Below, piece after piece: positions 13,064-26,085 of a stretch of DNA of 64,000 bases. The DNA is taken from NCBI GenBank assembly GCA_030063045.1, contig JAQSEB010000050.1:868001-932000 (forward strand), written 5' to 3'. Position 1 is the stretch's first letter. Each line of letters begins with the position of its first letter. The position numbers and the translations under genes were made by a program. Under the pieces are notes generated by a model. It did no database searches. It worked only from the letters and a program-made list of their open reading frames with translations, and had not been told where the DNA came from. Origin of the DNA: Pratylenchus scribneri (lineage: Eukaryota > Nematoda > Chromadorea > Rhabditida > Pratylenchidae).

Positions 13064-16000
13064 TCAGAATCCTTCGTCCCATCCACTGAAATGAATCCAT
13101 TTTAATTAATTAATTCTCACTGAGCCCACCTGAATTCATCCGGTGGAATATCCTGATCCGGGGGATAGTTGTCGAAATTGGACACATCCGCCGGATTGCT
13201 CACTTTCTGAATTAAATTTATGAATATTTGCGTTAATGAATTCTTTTCTAATATAAGGATATGCTCCAATTTGCCTCTGGGCTAATTTGACGCCATTTAT
13301 AATAACTCTTCAAGTAGTGAACCAATTTTGATGATTTTGTTATCAAATTAAAGAGCAAACTTTTGGCTATCAAAATAATATTAATTTTATTTAAATTGGT
13401 TCAGAATTAATGAAGTTATGGCCATAAAAACATTTCAAATAACCTTTACGAAGGATTAGAGAAATTTTCAGTTGGTTTTTTGAGCATAATTTCATCAATT
13501 CTGAACCATTTTAAACAAAATTAATATCATTGGATAGCCAAAAGTCTGCTCTTTAATTTGATAACAAAATCATTAAAATTGATTCAATCCTTGATTAGTT
13601 ATTTTTAACGGCGACAAGTAGGCCAGAGGCATCCTCTTCCAAAGGAAACTGACCGGAATGATCGGTGGTTTCAGCGTCCTCGTCCGAAGCCCTTCCCAAT
13701 CGAAGCCCATGAACCATCTGCGCCATAATTGTAATTAAATTATTAATCCGGACAATTTCAATTACCGATGTTTTCTGATATCATTGACGCCTCCGCTGCC
13801 CGAGCCAAGCCGTTCGGCCGGATTGTCCCTGCACAGCTTTTTGACCAGTGCCGTTGCCGTCTTCCCAATTCGCCTATTCGGAATTTCCAATGCGTCAATT
13901 CCCTAAAATAATGATTTTTCATTCCATTTTCCATCAATTTTCACCTTCAAAATGAGTGTGTACGTTTTCATTGGATCCGGTGCCTGGAATGGGGGTCGAC
14001 CCAACATCAGCTCACAAATGTAAATGCCCAGGGCCCAATAGTCGGCCGCCTGGTCGTGTCCTTTGTTCAGAATAATTTCGGGTGAGACATATTCCGGTGT
14101 GCCACAAAATGTCCACGTTTTTCTGCCGCTGGCCAACTTTTTGGCGAAGCCAAAGTCGACAAGTTTCAAGTAGCCAGAGGTTGCTAAAAAAAATTAATCA
14201 ATTAATTAATTACCAATAATTTTGAATAATTAATTAGAAAAGAATTAATTTAGGTATTTAGAGTAATCAAAAATTTGAAAAAATATATTTAAAATTGAGA
14301 AAAAATTATTTTACTCATTAAGGAATCGAACCCTCGACCTAATTGCCTTAAACCAAGGGCCTTATCCACCAAGCCACGCGGTACATCGCTCGGGAATTAT
14401 TTTTTTGACTAATCAAATATAAAGGGAAATGAATTAATGGCCAATTAAGCGGAAAATTCCAATTTATTCAAATGAACTCACTGAGCAAACAATTTTCGGG
14501 TTTCAAATCCCTGTATACAATGTTCCTCCGATGCAAATATTCCAACCCTTCTAGCACGCAGGCCACATAGAATCGTGCCGTGTAATCGTCGAAATGGCCT
14601 CGGTCCCTCAATGTTGTCCACAGTTCACCGCCCAAACATGCCTCCAACAGCATGTAGACATATTTGGAATCGCGGAATGTTTTGTACAACCGCACAATCC
14701 AATCCGTCCTGGTCTCCATCATAATGTTCCGCTCCGCGAAAATGTGTTCCTAATAAAGGGAAATATGCCAATGCCATAATTCTATTTGTTCCCCATGGGG
14801 GAAGGGGACATTTCTGTATTTTGATCCATAAATCAACGAGGCAAAAGCCAATTCGAGAAGGCGATATATATTTCTAAAGCCCTAAATATCCTCTAAAAAG
14901 TGGCCTTTTTAAATTTTAAGAAATTTTAATTTTTAAAAAATTACATGTCTTTGAGTGCAATAAACTCGATTTTTTGAAAGAAAAGCCACTAAAACTGCTT
15001 TTTCTAAAATTTTTTAAATTTTCGAAAAATTTGTAAGCCACTTTTTAGAGGACATTTAAGGCTTTCAAATGGCATATTGCCTTCCCGAATTAGTTGCTTC
15101 CTTGTTGAGATATGGCCAAAAGAATGGCTCCAAGTAATGAAACATTCTTTTTCGCCATTCCCCATCCCCTCCTTTTTGCTATTATAGTTTACCTGTTGTC
15201 GAGTGTCCACAATGTGCTTCTTCTTCAAAGCCTTCAGTCCAAAAGTTCGACTTTTGTCTGCATTGATGCAAACCTTCACAAATGGGAATTCAAATTCATT
15301 CCTTCCCCTTTCCTTTCCTGGGCTAACACAACTTCGCGCTGTTCAAAATAATTCATCATGTAGTTGGCCAATTTTGATAATTTTAGTAGCAAATTAAAGA
15401 GCAGACTTTTGGCTATCAAATGAAATTAATTTTATTTAAATTAGTTCAGAAATAATAAAGTTATGACCCAAATAACCATTTGAAAATGACCTTTACTGTG
15501 GATTAGAAAAATTTTCTATGGTTTTTTGGCTAAAATTTCACTAATTTCAAACCAATTTAAATAAATTTAATATCATTTTATAGCCAAAAGCCTGCTCTTT
15601 AATTTGATACTAAAAACATCAAAATTGGTTTACACCTTGATGAGTTATTTTAAACGGCGTCAAGTTGATGCCATCCCCTCGTGCCCAATACACACCAATT
15701 CGACTCGGCCAAAACCGCCGACTCCAAGTGTGGCAATCCTTTTCAACTGCCTCAATTGCAGCTGGGCGAATTCATCCTCCACCGCCAGCTCCGCCTTGGT
15801 TGGACTCGGTGGTTGTGGTTCACCCAAACTTCGGGCCGAAAGGGTGGCACGCCGTTGCAAATCGCCATAATCCTTTTTCAGTGCTTCCAAATCGCCGATC
15901 AATTTGAGGAAACTTTCCCGGTCCAAAGTGAGCACTTCCACTCCAGGGGCCATTGCAATCACATTTGCCGTACGAACTTCTTCGCCTGAAGGTAAAAAAA

Positions 16001-19000
16001 ACATTAAGTGGGGAATTATTGCCGAAAAGTATTGAAAATAAAGATTAAACTGGTTCAGTGGTTTATCCGAAACCCCAAAACTGTATACCCAATCGATAGA
16101 TCTCGTCAAGAGACATAATTTGATGTTTTGGCTCGGGTTTAACCAATTCTAAACTTAATTTTGGACCATTAAACCAAAATTGGTTTAAACCGTTTAAAAC
16201 CCTTTAATTGTTGACCAAAACCATAAAAAATTATATACCATTCAATGCATTTTGACCAGTTCTATTCAATTTTGGGTATATTTGGTTTGTAAATATAGGA
16301 TAAACCTTTCTTAAACCAGTATAATTATTTTAGCCTATTCATTTCTTATATTTTTATGTTTTTTTTCAACAAAATTCATATAAAAATGTAGCCCAAAATC
16401 CATTCATTTTTGAACTCACCCAACAATGCCTTTTCGCCGAAAAAGTCGCCCTGCTTCAGAATGCGAATCTCTCTTGGCTCCGGTTCGCCCTCAATGGATT
16501 GTGTCACCCGGACTTGGCCACTGTTGATCACAAAAAATGTGTCGCCTTTTTCGCCCTCCCTGATTATGTAATGGCCAGCGGCATAATAATCCTTTGAATA
16601 ATAAATGAATGAAAGAAGTATTTGATTTTTCCCTTTCTTTTTCCCTTTTCTTTGTTTTTGAATTTTGATGCTCCCTCAAGTCAGGGCATACAGTATACTC
16701 CAATTGTTCTAGGTCATTTTTATAAATTCACAAATAACTCATAATAAACAAAACCATTCATGACAATTTGGTACCGTTCTAAAGAGCAAAGAATCCTCTA
16801 TCAGACCATATAAAAATGGTTTAATTTTTCTCCAATTTTATTATTTAATTTGGAATTTAATTTAAAATCTATCAAATCTATCAATTTCAACAATCCTTGT
16901 CATTCTTTTAGTCATAACTCGACGAAGCAAAAGCCATTTTGCGATGGTGGTATACCATTCGAAAGCCCTAAAAGTCTTCTACAAAGTGGCTATTTTAGAT
17001 TTTAAAATATATAATTAAATATTGGCCACTTTTTAGAGGAGGACATTTAGGGCTTTCGAATGGCATTCGCCTTCTCGGATGGGTAGCTTTATTTGTTGGG
17101 ATATGGCCAAAAGAATGGCCAAGGTACTGAATCTGCTCTAATATACTAGTATATCCATTTTGGAAGATGCTAATGGATTTGATTTTATTGTAAAAGAAAG
17201 AAATATCCCCATCGAAAGCATTGAAAAGCCTTTCCCATATTTTACCTGATCCATAACATCGGCCATTTTTGAAATGCGATCCTCGTTCAGGTTTTGGAAA
17301 ATGGACACTTTCCGCAGGAAATTCATCAATTGTGAATGCCGTTCCATGCCCAGACGCATTGTAATCTATTTTATTGGGGGAATAAATATGTAAAATGGGG
17401 GAATGAAAGTGGCCAGCCACCATTTGAAAGACGGCACGATCCAAGCAAAACAGCACAACATCGCTGATGGCCTGCACTGAGGCAGTCCTGAATTGGGGGG
17501 AACAAATGAAGATTAATTCATAATTTTTGGGGTGGAAGGAAGTGGCCCCCTCCGAAAGTGGCACCGGAAATCCATTGTTTTATTGATAGAGGATTGTGCC
17601 CACCACAAAATTTTGGCGGTGGTAGTCAACACGTGGGGCTTATCCCCAAAATTGCAATCAAATTCCATTATTACCTAATTGCTTCCCCAAAATTTCAATC
17701 AAATTCCATTATTACCTATTTGCTTCCCCATTCCCTTAGGATATGCCTACAATTTGAGGCCGTTAACTCTTCAAGGACTTGAACCAATTTTGATGATTTT
17801 GATATTAAATTAAATAGCAGACTTTTGGCTATCCTATTATATTAATTTTATTTAAATTTGGTTCGAAAACGGTGAAATTATGGCCAAAAATCTACTGAAC
17901 ATTTGGCTAATCCATAGTAAATGACATTTTTAATGGTTTTTTGTGCATAACTTTATCAATTCTAAATCAATTTAAATAAATTTAATATCTTTGGATAACC
18001 TAAAGTCTGCTCTTTAATTTAATTTTTAAAAAACAGTTAAATTAGTTCATTCTTTGATGGGTTTGGCCTGGAGAAAATTGGGCATCTTGATTTGTAGATT
18101 GTTTCACTCAAATTCCATTATCCCTCCCCTTTTCATTCTTGCCTGGTGCAATTGTAGAGAATGGCCAGTTCGCCCATCACAACGCCAGATCCAATTTTGC
18201 CCAGAGCCTGACCTTCCCTGGACACCTGCAATTCGCCTTCGGCCACAACAAAGAGGCGATCCCCGGCTTCGCCCTCTTGAATGACCCATTGGCCAGCACG
18301 TGCTCGCATTTCGAACATACATTCGACAAGCTTAAAAGTATACATTTGATAGGGAAATTCTCTTTCATTTTCAATACATTCCCCTTTCCTACTTCAGATA
18401 AAGTTTAATAAGGGCAATTGAGTATTTGCTTCAATTTTTGACTGATAGCTCAAAGGCAATTGCCAATCTTGAAAGCGATATACCATTTGAAAAACCTAAA
18501 ATTTTCTCTATAAAGTTCTTTTTTTTTGTAAATTATTTTAATTTTTTAAAAATTATTTAGGCCACTTTTTAGAGGACTTTCAGAGCTTTCAAATGGCATA
18601 TAGCCTTCCAAAATTGGCTACTATCTTATTGAGCTATGGCCAAAAGAATGTGGCCCAGGTACACAAGCATCGTTTCATCAAAATGTTTCTCCCCATTTTC
18701 ACCTCAATAACTTGTTCCTTGGCCAATTGCCGAAGGAAATCATTCTTTTGGACGGCATCCCGAATAAGTTGTTTGGATCCGGCCGTCTTCGAATGATGTT
18801 GAAGCGTTGCTTTGTGTTGATCCAACTTGGCTGGTTCCGCCGAAACGGCCATTTTCTTGGCCCTTGGCTCTTGTGGATGGCCCGCTTCTGGTAGCAATGC
18901 CGCCTTTTGCTTCATTTCCGTGTGCAATTCCTCCGAACGTTTTTGTGGTGGTGCGCCGCCGGGTGAAGCTGCACTTTCGGCCTTTTGATTGAGAACAGAG

Positions 19001-22000
19001 CGGAGTTTGTCGCATTCTGACTGAAATGAGATAAAAATTATATTAATAAATAATCCTTTATATTTCCTAAAAAATTATTAAGAATTTTTCTCCAAAACAT
19101 TTAATTCCATTTGTTCTAATACTCTGTATTTTGCCCCAAACATTTATTTTGCCCTAAACATTTATTTTGCCCCAAACATTTATTTTGCACCAAACATTTA
19201 TTTTGCCCCAAACATTTATTTTGCCCTAAACATTTATTTTGCCCCAAACATTTATTTTGCACCAAACATTTTATTTGCCCTAAACATTTATTTTGCCCCA
19301 AACATTTTATTTGCCCCAAACATTTTATTTGCCCCAAACATTTTATTTGCCCCAAACATTTTATTTGCCCCAAACATTTATTTTGCCCTAAACATTTATT
19401 TTGCCCCAAACATTTTATTTGCCCCAAACATTTTATTTGCCCCAAACATTTTATTTGCCCCAAACATTTTAATTTGCCCCAAACATTTATTTTGCCCTAA
19501 ACATTTATTTTGCCCCAAACATTTTATTTGCCCCAAACATTTTATTTGCCCCAAACATTTTATTTGCCCCAAACATTTTAATTTGCCCCAAACATTTATT
19601 TTGCCCTAAACATTTATTTTGCCCCAAACATTTATTTTGCCCCAAACATTTATTTTGCCCCAAACATTTATTTTGCCCCAAACATTTATTTTGCCCCAAA
19701 CATTTATTTTGCCCTAAACATTTATTTTGCCCCAAACATTTTAATTCCGTCTATTTGCTCCAAACATTTTAATTCCGTCTATTTGCTCCAAACATTTTAA
19801 TTCCGTCTATTTGCCCCAAACATTTTAATTCCGTCTATTTGCTCCAAACATTTTAATTCCGTCTATTTGCCCCAAACATTTTAATTCCGTCTATTTGCTC
19901 CAAACATTTTAATTCCGTCTATTTGCTCCAAACATTTTAATTCCGTCTATTTGCCCCAAACATTTTAATTCCGTCTATTTGCTCCAAACATTTTAATTCC
20001 GTCTATTTGCCCCAAACATTTTAATTCCGTCTATTTGCCCCAAACATTTTAATTCCGTTGTTTTGCCCCCAAATATATATATTCCATTTTTACCTGCAAT
20101 CCCTTGACCTCTGCCTCCAATCCATTGATCCGTTTTTGTTGTGCCTCCAATTCCAATTGATTTTGGCGCAATTGTCGATCCTTTTGTTCAACTTGCTGTT
20201 CCAATTGGGGCACCAATTTTTGCAATTCTTGAGCATCGTAGACGCGTGAGCCAATTTGCACCTGTAAATTTTGGGCGATAATTTGGCCATGATTCGGGCT
20301 CAATTTTTTAATTTTTATACCCCAATTTCCCTTTTCATTTTTTTCACTTACACTCCAAGGATATTTAAGAATGCCTTTTAGCATTTTGACGAAAATAAAT
20401 ATTAAAAAAATATTTTCAGGCAATCAATTTGGGTGAAATTCCACACAAGGCCAAACGCCAAACAGAGAATAGACCTTAGATGCCCTAGAAGAACGGGAAA
20501 AAACGTGGAAAAAGGAAATGCGGATTTTGAAGGGATTTTGCTAGGAGGAAGGCCAAACAAAATGATGGCCAAAAATTGGAAAGGGAAATGGAGGGGTAAA
20601 AGGAGTGGCTGGGATGGCCAAAATTGGGAGGCCTAACGGGAGAGGCGACGAGGAAAGGAGCAAAGATTATCAGAGCAGCGGGAGAAAATGGGTCCAAAAT
20701 TCGGGTTGGCCCCATAGATAGAAGGGACAAAGTAAATCACAAACAGACGAAGAACCATATTAGTCGATGTTGACCTCGGGAATGGCCTTTTACTTTCTTT
20801 GTTGATAATTTTGTTTGAAGACTTTGCACCGTAAAAATAAAGGTTGGGGAAAAATCGAATAAATACACAAAATAATGGCATTGGATTTTTTAATGCGCAT
20901 TTCATTCATTTTTTGTGTTCGAATTCTGCCACTCTCTTTAATCTGATAATTGATGCGAAGGCCGCGCACTCCACCCAATCGATTAATGTGCTATTTTTAT
21001 GGCCATTCTTGTGTGAATGATTGATGGAGAAAAGGCAAAATAGGCAAAAAATGGAGGCGACCAAAAATTGAAAATAGGCAAAAAATGGAGAAGGTGAAAT
21101 CCCCAAAAGGCCAATAATAGACAAAATAAAAAAAAATAAATGTATTTTTTAGTTGCCTACGATTAAATGGACACTCCATCTCCATTGGGAATAATTCAAA
21201 TGAAAAGAATGGAAAATATAAAGGGAAAAAGCTTGGAAAATATATTTTCCTAGACAGTTTCCCCTCCTTTTTTGAAGTCATATGGTTATGATGATTGGGT
21301 GGCTAATTGGAAAATACCTAAAATATTCCTCCCGCGTGATCGGTGGCCAAAAATACGTCAAATATGATTATTGTTTTCCTCCCCCCAATTTTGCCCTTTA
21401 ATGAATTTGTGCATTTTGGCATGAATCAAAACAAATCACCGAAAAGAATCACAAAAAAACAGCAATTTTAGGTAATAAAATATTTTAATATTAACTTAAT
21501 ATGAATTGATTAGTTTTTTATCCTTTCTCTTTTTATATATCCTCTCTATACTGATGGCTCTGTGATGAGTGAAAAGAAAAGAGAGAATACTGTGTTTTTT
21601 TTTGTTGATTTTCCCTGCAGCTGAGTATAAATGAAAAGAAGGCTCATTAAAATTTTGTATTTTTGACTCGAAAACATAAAAATTTTATAAAATTTCCTAA
21701 TTTTTTTATTGGCCATCATTGAGTAATATTCATTTTAGTTTTTTTTAAATTAATTTGTGTTTGATTTAGAATGTTCTACAAATTATTGTTAAAACTTGTC
21801 CGGCTCAAAAATTTCACATAAAATTTAAAAATTAATTTATCCCTGAGAAAAATAAAACCATAGTTTAGGGCAACCTTTGGAATTTTGAATATTGAGAAAT
21901 GAGAATTAAGAAAGAAAATCAGACAAAATTATTGGGGCAGAGAGTAGATTAACATACTAAAATAATGGGAAAAAAATATTTTATGCGATTTAATGGAGGC

Positions 22001-22463
22001 AAAAGAGAATTTGGATGGAAATGTTGAATCGGGGTGAAGGGAATGAATGGACAAAATTGGATTTGAAAAGGCAAAAAAAATGGGGAGAAACTATTTAGGG
22101 GTAAAAGGGGGAATAATCCCATCTAAACCACATAGAACAGAAATGTTCAAGGATGAAACGAAATTCAATAAGATTTAAGGAAATATGAAGGAAAGGCATT
22201 AATATGAACCAAATTTCAAATTGAGTGTTTAGGTTTAGGAGGCTTCTCAATTTTCAACTCATTCGCATCAAAAAAATGTTGGATTCTTCCCAACTTATTC
22301 TCAAAAAAATTGTATTGGAACTCACCGATTGGGGCAGATCACTATCATGGCTTTTGGCCACCGTCAATGACGAAGATGAAGTCGGAAATGATGAGGAAGA
22401 AGAAGGAGGATGATCGAAGAACATTTTCGATTGGGAATTATGGGTGGAGGAAGAGGAGAACAT
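13064..22463 (-). CDS. egl-4: cGMP-dependent protein kinase (PKG, EGL-4 type)
   Basis: Fifteen exons join in phase: 22463-22326, 20261-20094, 19020-18703, 18330-18143, 17487-17421, 17365-17246, 16591-16420, 15985-15696, 15273-15193, 14749-14482, 14183-13945, 13902-13766, 13717-13654, 13206-13130, 13085-13064, giving 782 residues. The order is a Ser-rich N-terminus, a coiled coil ([20 protein letters not shown]), two cyclic-nucleotide domains ([15 protein letters not shown] and [15 protein letters not shown], both keeping the Thr that favours cGMP), then the kinase: [47 protein letters not shown], and the C-tail [10 protein letters not shown]. It phosphorylates Ser/Thr targets in response to cGMP. 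The first exon is the least certain, since the exon-2 frame is also open upstream to an ATG at 20423. The intron after 18143 has a GC donor (AG|GCAAGA). Confidence 0.93.
13285..13622. repeat. R2 element, copy 3
   Basis: Both arms are present, with the centre ATGGCCATAAAAACATTTCA. It lies in the PKG intron 13207-13653. Confidence 0.7.
14322..14386 (-). repeat. tRNA-derived fragment
   Basis: On the minus strand the A-box-like GTGGCTTGGTGGATAAGG is followed by the B-box-like GGGTTCGATTCC. The stems do not fold convincingly as a functional tRNA. It lies in the PKG intron 14184-14481. Confidence 0.45.
14825..15128. repeat. R1 element, copy 2
   Basis: Both arms are recognisable, ending with GTTGAGATATGGCCAAAAGA. 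It lies in the PKG intron 14750-15192. Confidence 0.7.
15340..15668. repeat. R2 element, copy 4
   Basis: Both arms are present around ATGACCCAAATAACCATTTG. It lies in the PKG intron 15274-15695 and its right end is about 30 bp from the exon. Confidence 0.7.
16020..16340. repeat. R3 element, copy 2
   Basis: The interior reads AAACCGTTTAAAACCCTTTA and TTATATACCATTCAATGCAT, in the reverse sense to copy 1. It lies in the PKG intron 15986-16419. Confidence 0.7.
16690..16870. repeat. R5 dispersed repeat, copy 1
   Basis: This segment (AATAACTCATAATAAACAAA, AAGAGCAAAGAATCCTCTAT) matches 33047-33245 at many positions. Both copies are followed closely by an R1 element. It lies in a PKG intron. Confidence 0.55.
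16910..17120. repeat. R1 element, copy 3 (shortened middle)
   Basis: The arms GTATACCATTCGAAAGCCCT and GGGCTTTCGAATGGCATTCG flank a reduced AT-rich centre. It lies in the PKG intron 16592-17245. Confidence 0.7.
17758..18058. repeat. R2 element, copy 5
   Basis: Both arms are present in diverged form. It lies in the PKG intron 17488-18142, the one with a GC donor. Confidence 0.65.
18435..18655. repeat. R1 element, copy 4
   Basis: This is a shortened, diverged copy in the PKG intron 18331-18702. The right arm GCCACTTTTTAGAGGACTTT is clear. Confidence 0.65.
19128..20060. repeat. Minisatellite with 18-bp and 28-bp units
   Basis: From 19128 to about 19735 the array is built of an 18-bp unit, TTTATTTTGCCCCAAACA, with CCCTAAA and 20-bp variants. 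From about 19736 to 20060 the unit becomes 28 bp by adding AATTCCGTCTA after the CCAAACATTTT core. It fills most of the PKG intron 19021-20093. The long minus-strand open frames here, repeating GQNKCL, are a by-product of the repeat and not a gene. Confidence 0.9.
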
Positions 22464-22919
22464 TTGATGGATTGGATTAAGTTTGGGTGGGGGGATTTGT
22501 AGGGATTTTCTAAAGGGAATTTTGAGGGAGAAAATCAGCTGTCGATAAAAGGGAATAAGGCAAAAGGGGAATTTGATTGAAATGTGAAATTTGTGGCCAA
22601 ATGGAAAGTGGCCAAATGGGAAAGGGATGGGTGCCTCAATAAAAGGAAATGGAAGGGAGGGCAATTTGGTGAATTGATCGTAAATTGTGGTGGGGAGAGG
22701 AAAAAGGACTGCTGGCTGTGGCCATAAAAAAAATAAATTGTTGTTTTGACTGGGAAACATTGGAATAATGGGCTGAAGGGGGAAATGGGGGGTCATGGGA
22801 ACGGAGCGAAAAGGTCAAAATGAATATTCCACTCAGACAGAATTTTGATTGGGTTATTTTTTCCTTTATTAATATGCAAAATATTTTGAATGAATGGCAC
22901 TGCCATTTTGAAATTTGTT

Positions 22920-23165
22920 TATTCGAGACTCTCGATTTCAATTCAAATTTTTTCCTTTATATTTTCTATGCTCAAAATCAGCCTCGATTGTCGAATTTTT
23001 TGATCTCGATCAAATAAGGAATTCAGTTTTAAAAAATATAAGTATTCTTTCTGCCATTATTCTCCTAAATTGGGTTGTGCTTATTAATATGGAAAATAAT
23101 TTGAATAATAAAAATAAAATAGCTGTCGAGAGTCTCGATTTCAATTCAAATATTTTTCTGTATTT
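22920..23165. repeat. Imperfect direct duplication
   Basis: GAGACTCTCGATTTCAATTC occurs at about 22924 and GAGAGTCTCGATTTCAATTC at about 23128, each followed by similar T-rich sequence ending near TATTTTCT. The unit is about 200 bp. Confidence 0.5.
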
Positions 23166-23609
23166 TCTGAGGCTCAGCTTTGATTCTTGGATATTGGTCC
23201 CGTCTTGATCGGTGATGAAATTGACTTGAAAAATATACAAAAAAAAATAAGAATTATTTCCTCATCAATTCCTCCTTTTCAATTTGATTCTATTCCATTT
23301 TGGCCCATTCCAATATTCATTTCCATCTGCAGAATTCACTTTCAGCAAAGATCACCCAGGCAATAAAAATAATAAATAAAAATAGGGAAAAGCATCCAAA
23401 TTGGGCCCTCCTATATTTTTTTGCAAAATAATTTTATGAACAAAGAGAATGGGCCAATAATATTTAATGGATGGAAAAAGGAGGGAATAGCATCATTTTT
23501 TATTTGAACAGATTTTTTACCGTCCAGAATAATTCAGCCACGATAAGAATAAATTTAAATTGATAAAAAGAAGCGAAACAGGACGTTTGAGTGTACATTT
23601 TAGCTATTT

Positions 23610-24180
23610 TTTTGGCCATAACTCAACAAGGAAGCAACCAATTTTGGAAGGGAATAGACCAATCGAAAGCTCTAAATGTCCTCTAAAAAGTGGCCATTCC
23701 CTCAATAATTGCATAAAGGCAAATTCACCTATCATTTTCCTTTCTTTTTGTTGTCAAAAGTAATGGATACAGTAATAAGAAGGGAGAATAAAGTAATCAG
23801 AAAGGGGAAGGGCGTTGATTGTTCCTTCAGGGCATAATGATGGGTCACTCAAATTTGAAGGAAACAAATGATAGTTTTTTGGTCCATATCTCAACAAGGA
23901 AGCAACCAATTTAAGAAGGCGATATGCCATTCGAAAGCCCTAAACGTCCTCTAAAAAGTGGCCTAACTTATTTTTGAAAATTTGAAATATCTTAAAGAAA
24001 AAGCGATCCTCATTCGATTAGAAAATTCGTGTTAATTACATTAAAAGACAAGTAATTTTTTTAAACCCTAGATTTTTTTAAAAAATTAATATGGCCACTT
24101 TTTAGAGAACACTTTGGGCTTTCAAACGATATATCGCCTTCCAAGATTCAATATTGCCTCATTGAGATACGGGCAAAAAA
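23610..24180. repeat. Composite R1 element (half copy, spacer, full copy)
   Basis: An isolated left arm of R1 (23610-23705) is followed by a spacer and a full R1 copy (23880-24180). The spacer (AAATTCACCTATCATTTTCC, AATGGATACAGTAATAAGAA) recurs in the same arrangement at 35688-36505. Confidence 0.65.
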
Positions 24181-24727
24181 CCTAAGATTGTTTCACAATT
24201 GCCCCATGCCCCCAACAAGGAAAAGAATTTATTTATTTTTATTCATTTTTTTTTATTTATTTTGCTCACCGTATTTGCCATCATTAATCTCGGTCTTTTG
24301 GCCGTTGAGAATGTGGCCGCCACCCCAACAGAATTATGACAAAATTCGGTTCAAAATTGCCGGATTAATCTTTTTTCCCAATTCAATTTTTTCTTCACTT
24401 TTTTCACTCATTTTCCCCCATTTCTTTCCGTGTACTGATGAATGTGTGGAATGCAAAATTGGAAGGAATTTATTACGTTGTTGTCTAAATCTACATTGAA
24501 ATTGTGAAAAATGTGGAGAAAAAAGATCGTGGGAATTTGCGGGAAATAAAAGCAAAAAATGCAGAAATGTTTACGGCGGGGAATTTTGCAAAAAAATTGC
24601 ACTTTAAAATTTATTTAATTTACAACCGCAATTTGCATAAATAAAGGGGGATTCTTTTGCAACCTAGCTCTTAATGTTAGGGCCTAATAAGATTAGGGTT
24701 AGGTTTAGCGTTAGCTAGAAATTATAA

Positions 24728-24905
24728 GAAAGATTTTAGCAAAATTTTTAAAGAAATTTTTAAGAAAATTTTTAAAGAAATTTTGAAGAAAATTTTTAAA
24801 GAAAATTTTAAAAAAAAAATTAAAATAAAATTTTAAGAAAAATTTTTAAAATTTTTAGAAATTTCAAGAAAATTTTTTTAAAAATTTTTAACAAAATTTT
24901 TTCCG
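24728..24905. repeat. AT-rich tandem tract
   Basis: The tract is built from degenerate units like AAATTTTTAAAGAAATTTTT, each about 12-24 bp. It has no coding potential. Confidence 0.6.
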
Positions 24906-25764
24906 AAATAACGAATGAAGGGTCCTCCTTTACTTTTCCAATTCTGCAGAAATATTTGGTTGGATAAAAAAATTCACCGGTGAGGAATTTTGCAAAAAAA
25001 AATAAATGTTTTTATGCACTTTTGCATGCATAAAAAGGGAATAATAGTGTGCAAAAGTGGGAAGGGCAAATTGGCTAGGCTATTTGGTAAAAAAATGGAA
25101 TGCCACTTTATGTGTGCCGGCTGGCTGATATTTTGACGCGACAATGGCACACAAATTTGCCAGAAAAGGAAATTAGTAAGTGGCTGGGGGAAAGGGGGAC
25201 AAAGCCGCGCGACACGCCACCAAAAATAAATACATATATTCTCTTTATGAAAAAGGCAGCCGTAGCACAAAATTGGAATAAAAAAGGGGGGTTTTGGTCG
25301 GCTGGTTGATGGGCGGAAAAGGAAGGAAATTGAGGGGAGAAAGGGAAGGGGAGGGGTTGGCAGCCGGCTGGCTCGACGGGGGTCCACGGCCGTGCAAAAA
25401 TGCAAAGCAAACGGCGGCAGCGAAGAAGGGAAAATGTGGAAGAAAAGAAGATAGGAAAAAGGGAGGTCGACTGACACTGTGAGGCCATGGCTGCTTGCTT
25501 GCTGCTTTTTTTTGCAGAAAATTTTGCAGCCAGCCGAATGTTGGGAGGGGAAGAGGGTGGTGGAAGAGGGTGGTGGAAAAGGGAGGAATGTGGTGTGGAA
25601 TATTTTTTGTTTGGGGCATTCCCCTGCCGTAAAATTGTTGGGGGCAAATTTGTGGCCAAAAGGCGCAAAAGTGGCCAATTGCCAAAATGGGGAGGCAAAA
25701 TGGCCAACAACATAAAAAATGATTTGCCAATATTCCTATCGTGGGACGATTCAATATCTGGGCC

Positions 25765-26085
25765 ATTCTTTTGGCCATTGCTCAACAAGAAATCAGCCAA
25801 TTTAGGAAGGCGATATACCAATATGAAGCCTTAAAAGTCCTCTAAAAAGTAGCTTAAATAATATGTTGAAAAATTAAGAAATTTACAGAAAAAGCGGCTT
25901 TTCCTCCAAAAATTCGGGTTTACCACGATAAAAGACATTACTTTTTGCAGAGTTGGAATTGAAACCGGAATTCATAAAATTTTATGAGGCCATTTTTTAA
26001 AGGACATTTAATGCTATTGGATGACATATTGCCTTCCAAAATTGGTTACTTTCTTGTTGAGTTACGGTTAAAATAATTGTCCAAG
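25765..26085. repeat. R1 element, copy 7
   Basis: The left arm GGAAGGCGATATACCAATAT and a diverged right arm ending GTTGAGTTACGG are visible. It is intergenic. Confidence 0.65.

Noticed and set aside
19116..19735. Long minus-strand open frames repeating [12 protein letters not shown]
   Set aside because: They are produced by translating an 18-bp (6-codon) minisatellite that lies in a PKG intron; no start context, domain or splice support.
25100..25834. Large overlapping open frames on both strands (up to about 237 codons)
   Set aside because: The DNA is purine-rich on one strand and has few stops on either; peptides are low-complexity and show no domain or splice pattern.
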